Part shown: positions 23,830 through 33,900 of the stretch, piece after piece
Numbering within the stretch: the first letter of the stretch is position 1
How the letters are laid out: each line of letters starts with the position of its first letter
Assembly (NCBI RefSeq): GCF_900114115.1
Contig: NZ_FORX01000009.1
Span: 1 to 64,000, forward strand
DNA from: Desulfomicrobium apsheronum
GTDB lineage: Bacteria; Desulfobacterota; Desulfovibrionia; Desulfovibrionales; Desulfomicrobiaceae
Length of the DNA: 64,000 nucleotides
Direction of reading: 5' to 3'
Notes under the pieces: generated by a model
Database searches by the model: none
Told to the model about the DNA's origin: nothing
The model's input: the letters and a program-made list of their open reading frames with translations, nothing else
Made by a program: the position numbers and the translations under genes

Positions 23830-24498
23830 TCATGATGCCTGCGCATACTTCCACCACATTTTTCGCTGAGGATTCCATTTGAACCCGGCTCCGGCCAAGA
23901 GTTCCTTCTTGGCTTGGGTATTGCCGGTGGCGACGATGCACAACTGCCCGTCTGTGGCGGTGATCTCTTGGTAGGTGATGCCGTCGAGTTTCGGGAGTTG
24001 GGTTGGTTGTGATTGGCTGGGAGGATGGGGAGACGGTGCAGAGTCCTGCATGGCTGGAGCCCTTTTCTGACGTTGCCCACCTTTTCCTGAATCCTTGGGC
24101 AGGTTTCCGTCCGTGTCTTCCTCTGTCACGATACCGAGCATGGCAGAAATGGAGTAGCGCCGGATGTAGGTCATGGCGATGCCAAGTCCTTGAGGATCGT
24201 TCTTAGGCAAAGGCACCACCGCATGGGAAGATTGCCACTGACCGGATTCAGCATGGACCAACTTTGTCACAAGTCCGAGATGACCGGGGTCCGAGGGGAC
24301 TGGGTACTGGGTGAGCCAGATGCCGTTGGTGAGCAGCGCTTCTCGGCAGGAATCCATGACGCTGTTCAGGGTGGCGTACTTGGAATGGGTGAAAGGATTA
24401 AGTTTGTCCTTTGTAGCAGGCTGCAAAGCCCGCTGTACATGGATTAAAGCATTAGCCAGTTTTGTTGTTTCGGACGAGCAGTAATTTTGGTCGTGCAT
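23830..24498 (-). CDS. ERF-family single-strand annealing protein
   Basis: About 222 residues from ATG 24498 (AAAGGAG). The ERF signature is clear: NPFTHSKYATLNSVM near the start and GIAMTYIRRYSISAMLGIVTEEDTDGN mid-protein. A Pro/Gln/Ser-rich linker and a C-terminal module (WNPQRKMWWKY) follow. ERF proteins anneal complementary single strands in phage-type recombination. It is the first gene of the mobile-element operon, paired with the nuclease. Confidence 0.88.
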   Translation of the reverse strand: MHDQNYCSSETTKLANALIHVQRALQPATKDKLNPFTHSKYATLNSVMDSCREALLTNGIWLTQYPVPSDPGHLGLVTKLVHAESGQWQSSHAVVPLPKNDPQGLGIAMTYIRRYSISAMLGIVTEEDTDGNLPKDSGKGGQRQKRAPAMQDSAPSPHPPSQSQPTQLPKLDGITYQEITATDGQLCIVATGNTQAKKELLAGAGFKWNPQRKMWWKYAQAS

Positions 24499-24510
24499 AA
24501 TCACTCCTTT

Positions 24511-24556
24511 GATAAATACACTATACTAACATTTATCGATGAGCTTCAATATAGTG
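24511..24556. promoter_or_regulatory. Two nested inverted repeats upstream of the ERF operon
   Basis: GATAAAT (24511-24517) with ATTTATC (24531-24537), and CACTATA (24519-24525) with TATAGTG (24550-24556), lie just upstream of the operon in an AT-rich region. They are candidate operators for a phage-type repressor. The rest of 24557-24849 shows no gene. Confidence 0.45.
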
Positions 24557-24849
24557 ATATATATTTTAATAAATTTGAATAACGAAATTTGAAAAAAGAG
24601 AAGACTTGAATGCCTCTTCGTTGCTGGCACTACCCTTACTTACCAGAGAGGCGAAGATAGTGTCGGGCACCAGTTGCTTTTTTTGTCGCGCAAGCTTTTT
24701 GAAAACGTGCTTCACGGGTGGCACTGGGATGTATCGGAAAAATCTCGCAACTGGCCAATTTTCCTGATTTTCTTCTTGTCATTATGGGTGGCCAGGGTTA
24801 TCTTTCTTTATCAAATTCTCGCTACAAATCTCTTCCGAACGGTGATGTC

Positions 24850-25062
24850 ATGGATAAACTCGACAGATGGCTGACCATTGATGAGGTGGCGGGCTACATA
24901 AAAATGAGCCGAACCAAGCTCTACGGCATGGCCCAACGTGGAGAGGTTCCCGCCTCCAAGATCGGTAACCAGTGGCGTTTCGACCGGGAGGGGATTGATC
25001 AGTGGATGAAGGCACACGCGACCGGAGCAATCGGATCTGACAATAAGGACAAGAATCAATGA
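24850..25062 (+). CDS. Excisionase-family (MerR-like HTH) DNA-binding protein
   Basis: About 70 residues from ATG 24850, where the family starts (MDKLDRWLTIDEVAGYIKMSRTKLYG..KIGNQWRFDREGIDQWM). This is a complete helix-turn-helix of the HTH_17/excisionase type. Upstream in-frame sequence is not conserved-looking. It overlaps hsdM by ATGA, so it probably regulates the restriction operon, although an excision role is possible on an integrated element. Confidence 0.8.
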   Translation: MDKLDRWLTIDEVAGYIKMSRTKLYGMAQRGEVPASKIGNQWRFDREGIDQWMKAHATGAIGSDNKDKNQ

Positions 25063-27185
25063 ACGGAGAAACCCACAGCCAACTGGCCAACTTTATCTGG
25101 TCCATCTGCAACCTGCTACGCGGCCCCTACAAGCGCAACGAGTACCGCAAGGTCATCCTGCCCCTTACTGTTCTGCGCCGCTTCGAATGCCTGCTCGAAC
25201 CGACCCGCCAGGCCGCACTTGAAGAGTTCCAGTCGCTGAAGACCAAGCCAGAACGTGTCCAGCAGGCACGGCTGCAGCAAATCACCGGCCACCGCTTCTA
25301 CAACCTTTCGCGTATGCAGCTCACGTTGCCAGGTGAAAAAATCCACTCACTGCTGGATGACCCAAACAATCTCGCGCCAAACTTGAACAGCTACATCAAT
25401 GGCTTCTCCCCGAACGTTCGCGCCATCATGGAGAAGTTCAAGTTCAGCGAGCAGATCGCCCACATGGCAGAAAAGAACATCCTGTTCGAGGTGATCAAGG
25501 CCTTTGCCAAGATCAATCTCTCCCCCCAGCGGGTAGATCAGATCCAGATGGGCTACGTGTTCGAGGAGCTGATCCGGATCGGGGCAGAACAATCCAACGA
25601 AGAGGCCGGGGAGCACTTCACCCCGCGCGAGGTGATCAAGCTGATGGTCAACCTGCTGCTGGCCCCGGAGCAGGATCTCGCCAAGAGCGATGTGGTCAAG
25701 ACCATCTACGACCCAGCCTGCGGCACCGGCGGCATGCTGTCTGTTGCCGAGGAGTACATTCGCCATCTCAACCGCGACGCCCGCCCGCATCTCTACGGCC
25801 AGGACTGGAACGACGAGGCATGGGCGGTGTGCAAGTCCGACATGCTGATCAAGGGCGAGGACGCCGACAACGTCATCCTCGGCGACACTTTCACCCGCGA
25901 CGGCTTCGACCGCGATTCAGACGGTAAGAAGTGGACCTTCGACTACATGCTGGCTAATCCCCCCTTCGGTGTGGAATGGAAGCAGCAGCAGAAATACATC
26001 AACCAGGAGGCCGATACCCTCGGATTTGCCGGGCGTTTCGGTGCGGGCACCCCACGCATCAACGACGGGGCGCTGCTCTTTTTGCAGCACATGATTTCCA
26101 AGATGCGCCCCGTCGATAAAGACGGCAGTCGCATCGGCATCGTCTTCAACGGTTCGCCGCTCTTCACCGGTGACGCGGGCAGCGGCGAAAGCGAGATTCG
26201 GCGCTGGATCATCGAAAACGACTGGTTGGAGGCCATCGTCGCCCTGCCGGAGCAGCTCTTCTACAACACCGGCATCGCCACCTACATCTGGGTGCTGACC
26301 AACCGCAAAAATACAGAGCGCAAAGGAAAAATTCAGCTCATCGACGCCCGCAACTTCTGGGTGCAGATGGAAAAGTCACTGGGCAACAAACGCCGTCGTA
26401 TCGGCGACCCACAGGACAAGGCCAAGGACCCGGACCACATCGCCGAAATCACCCGCATCTACGAAAACTTCCAGGACGGCGAGACCCGCACCTTTCTCGT
26501 TGATGGCACGGAAAAAGAGCTGGTGGTCAGCAAGGTGTTCGACAACGACGACTTCGGCTACCACAAAATCACCGTCGAACGCCCGCTGCGCCTGAACTTC
26601 CAGGCCACGGCGGAACGCATCGCCCGGCTGGAAGAACAGACCGCCTTCAAGAACCTCGCGTCCAGCAGCAAGAAAAACGAAACCATCCGTCAGCAGGAGA
26701 TCGAGACAGGCAAGGCTCGTCAGCAGACCATCCTCGACCTGCTCGCCGCCTTTGCCAAGCAGCACGGCGATACCCTATTCCAAGACCGCAAAAAGTTCCT
26801 GCTGGCCCTACGCGAAGTGGACCGCGCAAGAAACGTCAAACTCTCCGCGCCCGAGTTGAAAGCGGTACTCGCCGCCATGGGTGAGCGGGACGAGACCGCC
26901 GCGATCTGCAAAGACAAGAAGGGCGGACCGGAGCCGGATACCGACCTGCGAGACACCGAAACCGTGCCGCTGAAAGAGAGCATCGAAGAATACTTCCACC
27001 GTGAGGTGCTGCCCCATGTGCCCGATGCCTGGATCGACCACGGCAAGACTAAAATCGGCTATGAAATCCCCTTGAATCGCCACTTCTACCGCTACGAGCC
27101 GCCGCGTGAACTGGCTGAGATCGAGGCCGAAATCAAAGGGCTGGAAGGCGAGATTCTTGAACTACTCCGGGAGGTGACCGCATGA
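25059..27185 (+). CDS. hsdM: Type I restriction-modification methyltransferase subunit HsdM
   Basis: The 708-residue N6-adenine methyltransferase has an N-terminal HsdM helical domain, SAM-binding motif I DPACGTGGML, catalytic motif IV NPPF, and a long C-terminal helical extension (about 480-700), making it longer than the typical 500-residue HsdM. It methylates host DNA with HsdS. Base composition is GC-rich compared with the AT-rich genes after hsdR. Downstream genes are chained by overlaps. Confidence 0.95.
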   Translation: MNGETHSQLANFIWSICNLLRGPYKRNEYRKVILPLTVLRRFECLLEPTRQAALEEFQSLKTKPERVQQARLQQITGHRFYNLSRMQLTLPGEKIHSLLDDPNNLAPNLNSYINGFSPNVRAIMEKFKFSEQIAHMAEKNILFEVIKAFAKINLSPQRVDQIQMGYVFEELIRIGAEQSNEEAGEHFTPREVIKLMVNLLLAPEQDLAKSDVVKTIYDPACGTGGMLSVAEEYIRHLNRDARPHLYGQDWNDEAWAVCKSDMLIKGEDADNVILGDTFTRDGFDRDSDGKKWTFDYMLANPPFGVEWKQQQKYINQEADTLGFAGRFGAGTPRINDGALLFLQHMISKMRPVDKDGSRIGIVFNGSPLFTGDAGSGESEIRRWIIENDWLEAIVALPEQLFYNTGIATYIWVLTNRKNTERKGKIQLIDARNFWVQMEKSLGNKRRRIGDPQDKAKDPDHIAEITRIYENFQDGETRTFLVDGTEKELVVSKVFDNDDFGYHKITVERPLRLNFQATAERIARLEEQTAFKNLASSSKKNETIRQQEIETGKARQQTILDLLAAFAKQHGDTLFQDRKKFLLALREVDRARNVKLSAPELKAVLAAMGERDETAAICKDKKGGPEPDTDLRDTETVPLKESIEEYFHREVLPHVPDAWIDHGKTKIGYEIPLNRHFYRYEPPRELAEIEAEIKGLEGEILELLREVTA

Positions 27186-28321
27186 GCACAACCATTCAGT
27201 TCCTGACACCCCGCTTGGTTGGCAAACGCTTCGAAGGGCATGCCATTCCTTTCGAGGTGTTGAAAAACATGGCGGTCCTCGAAGATTTGGTCATTGAAGC
27301 CGCCAAGTGGAAATATTTGCAAGCGCACCCAGATCGTCAGAGAGTTCCTCGCGGATTTACTGAGGGAGTTTCGCTACAGCTCACTGAAGTACGCGATGGA
27401 AGTGCCATCCCTGTTATTGCGCTTACGCTCCTGACCACAACTCCAATGTTTCCGGAGATTGGCAGCCACCAACAATATTTCGAGATGGGACGAGATGCGA
27501 TTATCGCTACCGTTACCGCAGCTGAAGCGCAAACTCATGGTGATAATACATTGCCTTCTCACCTGTCGGGCTATTTTGATCAGCTTGGGAGATCATTGCG
27601 TGATGGGGAGGCGCTAGAACTGGACCCAAGAAACCTTGATAATCCCGCCCGGTTGACCAAGGAAACCCGCCGCTGGATTTTACTGCAGTCCGATAAAATC
27701 CAGGAGTTAACTGAAGAAGTCGTCCTACGCGGAATGATTCCAGAGATGGACCAGGAAAGAATGACCTTTGAGTTTCAACTGATCTCCGGACAGCGCATCA
27801 AAGCGCCGCTCGAAGTCCAGCACCTCGATTCGATCCTGGAAGCATTTAATGGGTATCGCGACAACAGAAAAATCATGATCCGTGGCATCGGACGTTTTAA
27901 CCGCAACGAAAAACTGCTGGGACTGAGTTCGGTGGAACACGTTTCCATCTTGGATGATCTGGATACTGGCGCACGCTTGGAGGAATTGAAGACACTTAGA
28001 AACGGCTGGTTGGACGGCAAAGGTATTGCGCCTACTCGCAACGGACTGGATTGGTTGGCAGAGGCGTTCCAACGAAGCTATCCGGATGAACTGCTCCCAC
28101 CTTATCTCTACCCGACTGCAGAAGGCGGAGTGCAGGCCGAATGGTCGGTGAATGATTGGGAGATCACCCTTGAAATCGACCTCGATCAGCATCTGGGCCA
28201 CTGGCACGCCCTGGATATGACCAATGAGCAGGAACAGAAAAAATCACTCAACCTGAATGAACCCGCTGACTGGCAATGGCTGGCGACGGAGATCACCCAG
28301 CGGATTGGGGGGGACGCGTGA
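27182..28321 (+). CDS. Unrecognised RM-embedded protein X, 379 aa
   Basis: This soluble protein is chained to hsdM (ATGA overlap) and to the next gene (GTGA). The N-terminal third has LEDLVIEAAKWKYLQAHPDRQRVPRGF..VSLQLTEVRDGSAIPVIAL. The C-terminal third is Trp-rich (NGLDWLAEAF, VNDWEITLEIDL, WHALDM). No nuclease, ATPase or methylase motif is visible. Its position inside a type I operon suggests an accessory or defence role with protein Y. Function unknown. Confidence 0.8.
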   Translation: MSTTIQFLTPRLVGKRFEGHAIPFEVLKNMAVLEDLVIEAAKWKYLQAHPDRQRVPRGFTEGVSLQLTEVRDGSAIPVIALTLLTTTPMFPEIGSHQQYFEMGRDAIIATVTAAEAQTHGDNTLPSHLSGYFDQLGRSLRDGEALELDPRNLDNPARLTKETRRWILLQSDKIQELTEEVVLRGMIPEMDQERMTFEFQLISGQRIKAPLEVQHLDSILEAFNGYRDNRKIMIRGIGRFNRNEKLLGLSSVEHVSILDDLDTGARLEELKTLRNGWLDGKGIAPTRNGLDWLAEAFQRSYPDELLPPYLYPTAEGGVQAEWSVNDWEITLEIDLDQHLGHWHALDMTNEQEQKKSLNLNEPADWQWLATEITQRIGGDA

Positions 28322-28695
28322 ACAACAGCACCCTTCTGCTGCGCCAGATCCACCCCGGTTTCGTGCAGGATGGGCGGCCCTCATCCCAGGCCTTCCGCCC
28401 TACACCTAAGGATGAACAGAGGCTTTCCGTCTACGATGGCGACCAGATCACCCCCGCCGATGCCTTTTATCATTACACCAAAGACCTCATGCTGGGTAGC
28501 AGTGGAGTGCTGGCGGTGACCTTAGCGGAATGCGAGACGCTCGAACTGCCCGTGACGCCAGATCCTGCGCCCTTTCCAGAACATGCGCTGATCGACTTTT
28601 CGGCCTACAACAAGAATGCCACCGAAAAGAAGGCCAAACTGCTCAAGGCGCAAGCGGAAGCGCGCGGTTGGCTCTACCGGGAGGTAATGACATGA
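28318..28695 (+). CDS. Unrecognised RM-embedded protein Y, 125 aa
   Basis: GTG 28318 overlaps the stop of protein X (GTGA), and its stop overlaps the hsdS start (ATGA). The sequence LLRQIHPGFVQDGRPSSQAFRPTPKDEQRLSVYDGDQIT is compact and looks strongly constrained; it recurs as an uncharacterised partner gene in defence-like operons as far as I recall. No catalytic motif. It is probably the obligate partner of X. Confidence 0.75.
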   Translation: MNNSTLLLRQIHPGFVQDGRPSSQAFRPTPKDEQRLSVYDGDQITPADAFYHYTKDLMLGSSGVLAVTLAECETLELPVTPDPAPFPEHALIDFSAYNKNATEKKAKLLKAQAEARGWLYREVMT

Positions 28696-30047
28696 GGTAT
28701 CCGACTTATCCCGAATACAAGGAGAGCGACGCCCAGTGGCTGGGGCAAGTTCCGGGACATTGGGGCGCTGTATCGTTGAGGTGGATTTCTCAGCGTTACG
28801 CAGGCGGGACACCAGATAAGTCCAACGATGCCTACTGGGAAGACGGTGACATTCCTTGGCTTAACTCAGGATCAGTCAATGATGGTTATATAACTGAGCC
28901 ATCCGCCTATATTACACGAGAGGGATTTGCAAATAGCAGTGCGAAGTGGATTCCAGAAAATGCATTGGTCATGGCGCTCGCCGGACAAGGAAAAACAAAA
29001 GGGATGGTTGCGCTACTTGGCATCCGTGCGACATGCAACCAATCCATGGCCGCGATTATTCCAAAAGAGAAGTTAACCCCGCGTTTTCTCTATTGGTGGT
29101 TGGTGTCCAATTACCAGAATATTCGCAACATGGCAGGCGGAGAGCAAAGGGACGGCCTCAATCTTGATATGCTGGGTTCAATTCCGTGTCCGCTGTTGCC
29201 TCTCACTGAGCAAACCGCCATCGCCGATTTTCTCGACCGGGAGACGGGGCGGATCGATACTCTGGTGGCGAAGAAGCAGCGACTGATCGTGCTGCTCAAG
29301 GAGAAACGCACCGCGCTCATCTCCCGCACCGTCACCCGAGGCCTGCCCGCAGACGCCGCTCGCGAATTCGGCCTCGATCCCCACTCCCGCTTCAAGGACT
29401 CCGGCATCGAATGGTTGGGCGAGGTGCCGGAGGGGTGGGAACCGACTCCACTAAAGTTTATCGCTGGAATTCAAACTGGTTATGCTTTTAGTAGCGATGA
29501 TTTTACCGACGAAGGCATCCCAGTTCTTCGTATTGGTGATATTTCAAGAGATGGTTGCGTTGATTTCACAAATGCCAAATATCTTCCTGAAACCTACAAG
29601 ATTGCCTATAGCAAAGTGCTGATTACTCGTGGTGCCATCGTGATGGCAATGACAGGGGCAACCATTGGGAAAGCTGGAAAATACGACCTTGATGACCCTG
29701 CATTACTGAACCAGCGAGTCTGTTCTTTTTACTCGACGGGGGATAATGACCAAAGTTTTCTTTGGTATCTTCTAAATGCAGATTTTTATCTGGAGTATAT
29801 CAAACTAACGGCTTTCGGTGGTGCTCAACCCAATATTTCCGACACAGAACTATTGGGCTGCATTGTCGCAGTTGCGCCTTCTGCAGAACAAACCGCGATC
29901 GCCGCCTATCTCGACCGCGAAACTGCCAAGATCGACAAACTGGTGGAAAAGGTCGAAATGGTCACCGCACGGTTGCAGGAGTATCGCACCGCCCTGATCA
30001 CCGCCGCCGTCACGGGAAAGATTGATGTTCGTGAGGCGGTAGCATGA
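28692..30047 (+). CDS. hsdS: Type I restriction-modification specificity subunit HsdS
   Basis: From ATG 28692 the protein has 451 residues with two target-recognition domains (about 1-190 and 240-420), each followed by a conserved helix (EQTAIADFLDRETGRIDTLV and EQTAIAAYLDRETAKIDKLV). Each half starts with WLG(Q/E)VP. HsdS sets the bipartite target sequence. Both TRDs and both spacer helices are intact. Confidence 0.95.
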   Translation: MRYPTYPEYKESDAQWLGQVPGHWGAVSLRWISQRYAGGTPDKSNDAYWEDGDIPWLNSGSVNDGYITEPSAYITREGFANSSAKWIPENALVMALAGQGKTKGMVALLGIRATCNQSMAAIIPKEKLTPRFLYWWLVSNYQNIRNMAGGEQRDGLNLDMLGSIPCPLLPLTEQTAIADFLDRETGRIDTLVAKKQRLIVLLKEKRTALISRTVTRGLPADAAREFGLDPHSRFKDSGIEWLGEVPEGWEPTPLKFIAGIQTGYAFSSDDFTDEGIPVLRIGDISRDGCVDFTNAKYLPETYKIAYSKVLITRGAIVMAMTGATIGKAGKYDLDDPALLNQRVCSFYSTGDNDQSFLWYLLNADFYLEYIKLTAFGGAQPNISDTELLGCIVAVAPSAEQTAIAAYLDRETAKIDKLVEKVEMVTARLQEYRTALITAAVTGKIDVREAVA

Positions 30048-30970
30048 ACGAGTTCATCATCAACAGTTTCGAGAAGTACCTGACCACCGTCCGCGACAAT
30101 ATTGGTGTCACCGATCAAAAAGGCCAGCGCAAGCGCCGCTATTTTCGCGGCCAGACCAAGCGGGCTTTTGATGGTTACGACCTCAAGCCCTCCATTGGCC
30201 GTTATGCCCACCTGAACAGTCTGCCGCCCGCCGAGCGCGACCGGCTAGAAAACGAGGTACTGGAGACCTTCAGCAACCATCTGCTCACCTATGTGAACCA
30301 CCTGCCGCGCAATGACTGGGAGGCGCTGGCTATCGCCCAGCACCACGGTTTGCCAACCCGTTTCATGGACTGGACCACCAACCCGCTGGTGGCGCTCTAT
30401 TTTGCCTGCCGCGATTCCAAGAAGGACAAGGACGGCAACCCGCACGACAGCGCCGTCTATGTGCTGATCAGCGAGCCACCGCGTTTCAGCGAATTGCGTC
30501 GACAGCAGAAGAACGGCGCGGCCAATGTGGATGAGCCGGAATCCGCTGCGCCCGTTTCAGGCGACGACGACGGCTACAACGACTTTGGGCTTGATGAAAG
30601 CGGTGAAGCAACCGTGTTCGTTGACGACGAACTGGGCACGGCCACAGCCACCCGTCCCCGCATCCAGACAGAAGTTACCAAAGAAGGTGAGCTGTCACCC
30701 TTCGACATCTCCAGCAACGTCATCTACGACCCGCCGCACGTCTCGCCGCGCATCCGCGCCCAGGATGGCGTACTGCTGGCCTGCCATCAGCCGATGCAGC
30801 CGCTGGAGGAGAAGGACGTGCTGGAGCTGGTGATCAGCCAGGCCGCCCATGACGATATTCGCCGCAGACTGGACCAGTACGGCGTCTTCGACAAACAGCT
30901 GTTCCCCGATCTCGACGGCATCGCCAAGTGGCTCAAGTATCGAGTGTTCGAGATCAACGGAATGACCTGA
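30044..30970 (+). CDS. FRG-domain protein
   Basis: The 308-residue protein has the FRG hallmark YFRGQTKRAFDGYDLKPSIGR near the N-terminus and LAIAQHHGLPTRFMDWTTNPLVALYFAC (about 98-125). FRG proteins are common in defence islands and are predicted to be toxins or ADP-ribosyltransferase-like enzymes; activity is not established. A non-conserved acidic insert lies at about 165-225. It is coupled to hsdS (ATGA) and 10 bp before hsdR, so it belongs to the RM operon. Confidence 0.85.
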   Translation: MNEFIINSFEKYLTTVRDNIGVTDQKGQRKRRYFRGQTKRAFDGYDLKPSIGRYAHLNSLPPAERDRLENEVLETFSNHLLTYVNHLPRNDWEALAIAQHHGLPTRFMDWTTNPLVALYFACRDSKKDKDGNPHDSAVYVLISEPPRFSELRRQQKNGAANVDEPESAAPVSGDDDGYNDFGLDESGEATVFVDDELGTATATRPRIQTEVTKEGELSPFDISSNVIYDPPHVSPRIRAQDGVLLACHQPMQPLEEKDVLELVISQAAHDDIRRRLDQYGVFDKQLFPDLDGIAKWLKYRVFEINGMT

Positions 30971-30980
30971 AAGGAGAGCC

Positions 30981-33900
30981 ATGAAGCAGACCACCGAAAA
31001 AGCCTTCGAAGCCTACGTGGAGCAGATGCTGCTGGCCAAAGGCTGGCAGCCTGGCAATGTGAGCGGCTGGGACCGGGAGCGGGCACTCTTCCCGCAAGCG
31101 ATCACCGACTTTATCGCCGCCACCCAGGCCCAGCTGTGGGAGACGATGCGAACCCAACTCGGAGTGCAACTGGAAGCGATGCTGCTGGCCACCCTGGTCA
31201 AAGAACTGGCCATCAAGGGTTCGCTGCATGTGCTGCGTCACGGCTTCAAGTTCTACGGAAAGACCTTCCGTCTGGCCTTCTTCAAGCCCGCCCACGGTCT
31301 GAATGAAGAGGTGTTGACGCAGTACCGGGCCAACCAACTCACTGTCACCCGGCAGGTGCCCTGTCATCCGGGCGACCATTCTACTGTCGATCTGGTCTTT
31401 GCCGTCAATGGCCTGCCGGTGGCGACATGCGAGCTGAAAAACCCTTGGACCGGTCAGAGCTGGCGGCACGCAGTGCGTCAGTATCAGGAGGACCGCAACC
31501 CGCGCGCGCCGCTGTTCGAGTTCAAGCAGCGGGCTCTGGTGCACTTTGCCGCCGACCCCGACGAGGTGCATATGACCACCCGGCTGGCCGGGGGCAAGAC
31601 CTTCTTTCTGCCCTTCAATCGCGGCAGTCATCCCGGCGAGGTACAGTGCGGCGCAGGCAATCCACAACATCCTTCCGGCTACCGCAGCGGCTATTTCTGG
31701 GAAGAAGTACTTGAATGCGAGAGCTTCCTCGACATCCTCGGTCACTTCGTCTTTATCGAGAAGAAGGAAGAAAAAGTCGAGGACGGCAAAGGTGGCAGCC
31801 GCATGGTGACCAGGGAGGCGATGATCTTCCCGCGTTACCACCAGCTCGATGCCACCCGAAAACTGATCTTCGCCGCCCGCGCCGAGGGACCGGGACAGAA
31901 CTATCTGATCCAGCATTCGGCAGGCAGCGGCAAGACCAACTCCATATCCTGGCTGTCGCACCGCCTGGCCAGTCTGCACGATATTGATGATCATAAGGTG
32001 TTTGATTGCGTCATTGTCATCACCGACCGACAGGTGCTCGACCGCCAGTTGCAGGACGCAATTTACCAAATTGAGCACGCCCAGGGGGTGGTCAAGGCCA
32101 TCGACCAAGATTCAAAACAGTTGGCCGAGGCGCTGATCGACGGCACCAAAATTGTCGTCACCACCCTGCAGAAGTTTCCTTTTGTGCTGCGCGGTCTGCT
32201 TCATGCCGCCGGGGCCGAGAGCGCTGACGCCCCGGATGAAGCGGCCAAGGCGCAGGCCAGGGCCTGGGAGGCGGAGATCTGCAAGCGCCGCTATGCGGTA
32301 ATTGTGGACGAAGCCCACTCCTCCCAGACCGGCGAAACGGCGCGGGAGCTGAAGGCAATTCTGGGGGAGAACACAGGCGGCAACGGCAACGACGAGGAAG
32401 CCGACTGGGAAGACCGCCTGAATGAGGTGATGGCATCGCGCGGTCGGCAGCAAAATTTAAGCTTTTTTGCCTACACCGCCACGCCCAAAGGCAAGACGCT
32501 GGAGTTGTTTGGCCGCACCGGGGCCAGCGGAAAGCCGGAGCCTTTCCACATCTACAGCATGCGCCAGGCCATCGAGGAGCGTTTTATCCTTGACGTGCTG
32601 CAGAACTACACTACCTACAAAACCTATTTCAAACTGGTCAAAGCGGTGGATGACGACCCCGACCTGCCGAAGAAGAAGGCGGCGCGGGCACTGGCCAAGT
32701 TCCTGGTAATGCACCCGACCAATATCGCCCAGAAGATCGAAGTGATCGTCGAGCACTTCCGCAGCCATGTACGCACCCACCTGGGTGGTCGTGCCAAAGC
32801 CATGGTGGTGACAAGTTCACGCCTACAGGCGGTTAAGTACATGGAGGACTTCCAGCGTTATATCGGTGAGCATGGCTACGACGACATCAGGCCATTGGTG
32901 GCCTTCAGCGGCACGGTGCGCGACCCGGACACCGGTAAGGAATACACTGAACCAGGGATGAACTCCGATGTGGTCAACGGCAGACCGATCAGCGAGAAGC
33001 AGCTGCCAGAGCGGTTCGCCTCGCCCGATTACCAGGTTCTGCTGGTGGCCAACAAGTACCAGACCGGCTTCGACCAGCCGCTCTTGATGGCCATGTACGT
33101 GGACAAGCGGCTGGACGGGGTGCAGGCAGTGCAGACACTGTCGCGCCTTAACCGCATGGTACCGGGCAAAGAGACACCCTTCGTGCTCGACTTCGTCAAC
33201 GAGGCCGAGGATGTCTACCGTGCCTTCAAACCCTACTACGATGCCACCAGCCTACAAGAAAGCTCCGACCCCGCCCAGTTCGAACAGCTCAAGCACGAAC
33301 TGGACGCTTTTCAAATCTATCACTGGAATGAGGTGGAGGCCTTCGCCCGCATCTTCTATCGTACACCAAGCAAGCAAAACCCGGCCGACCATGCTCACCT
33401 GCAGCGCCATCTGCAACCGGCTGTGGACCGTTTCAAGGTTATGGACGATGAAGAGCAGCGTGGTGATTTCCGTGATAAGCTGAGCGGATACGTCAAGGTG
33501 TACAGCTTCCTGAGCCAGATCATCCCCTATGGCGACCCCGACCTGGAAATGCTCTACAGCTTCGGCCGGTTCCTGCTGCCGCACCTGCCACTGGAGCGCG
33601 ACACCAGCACCGTTAAGCTCGGCGATGAGGTGGGCCTGCAGTACTACCGCCTGCAGAGGGTCTTTTCCGGGGCCATCGAACTGCGCGAGGGTGAAGGTGA
33701 ATACGGCGTGAAGAGCCCCACCGATGTCGGCACCGGAAAGGCCAAGGAGGAAAAAGCGCCGCTTTCGGAGATCATTGAGGTTCTGAACGACCGCTTCGGC
33801 ACCAACTTTACCGAGGAAGACCGGTTGTTTTTTGAGCAGATCAAGGAGAAGGCCGCAAATACCCCGGAAGTTGTTCGCCTGCGCCAGGCCAACCCCTTCG

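Noticed and set aside
24660-24690. Sigma-54-like GGGCAC..TTGC before the HTH gene
   Set aside because: The GG-GC spacing is two bases too short for a functional -24/-12 element.
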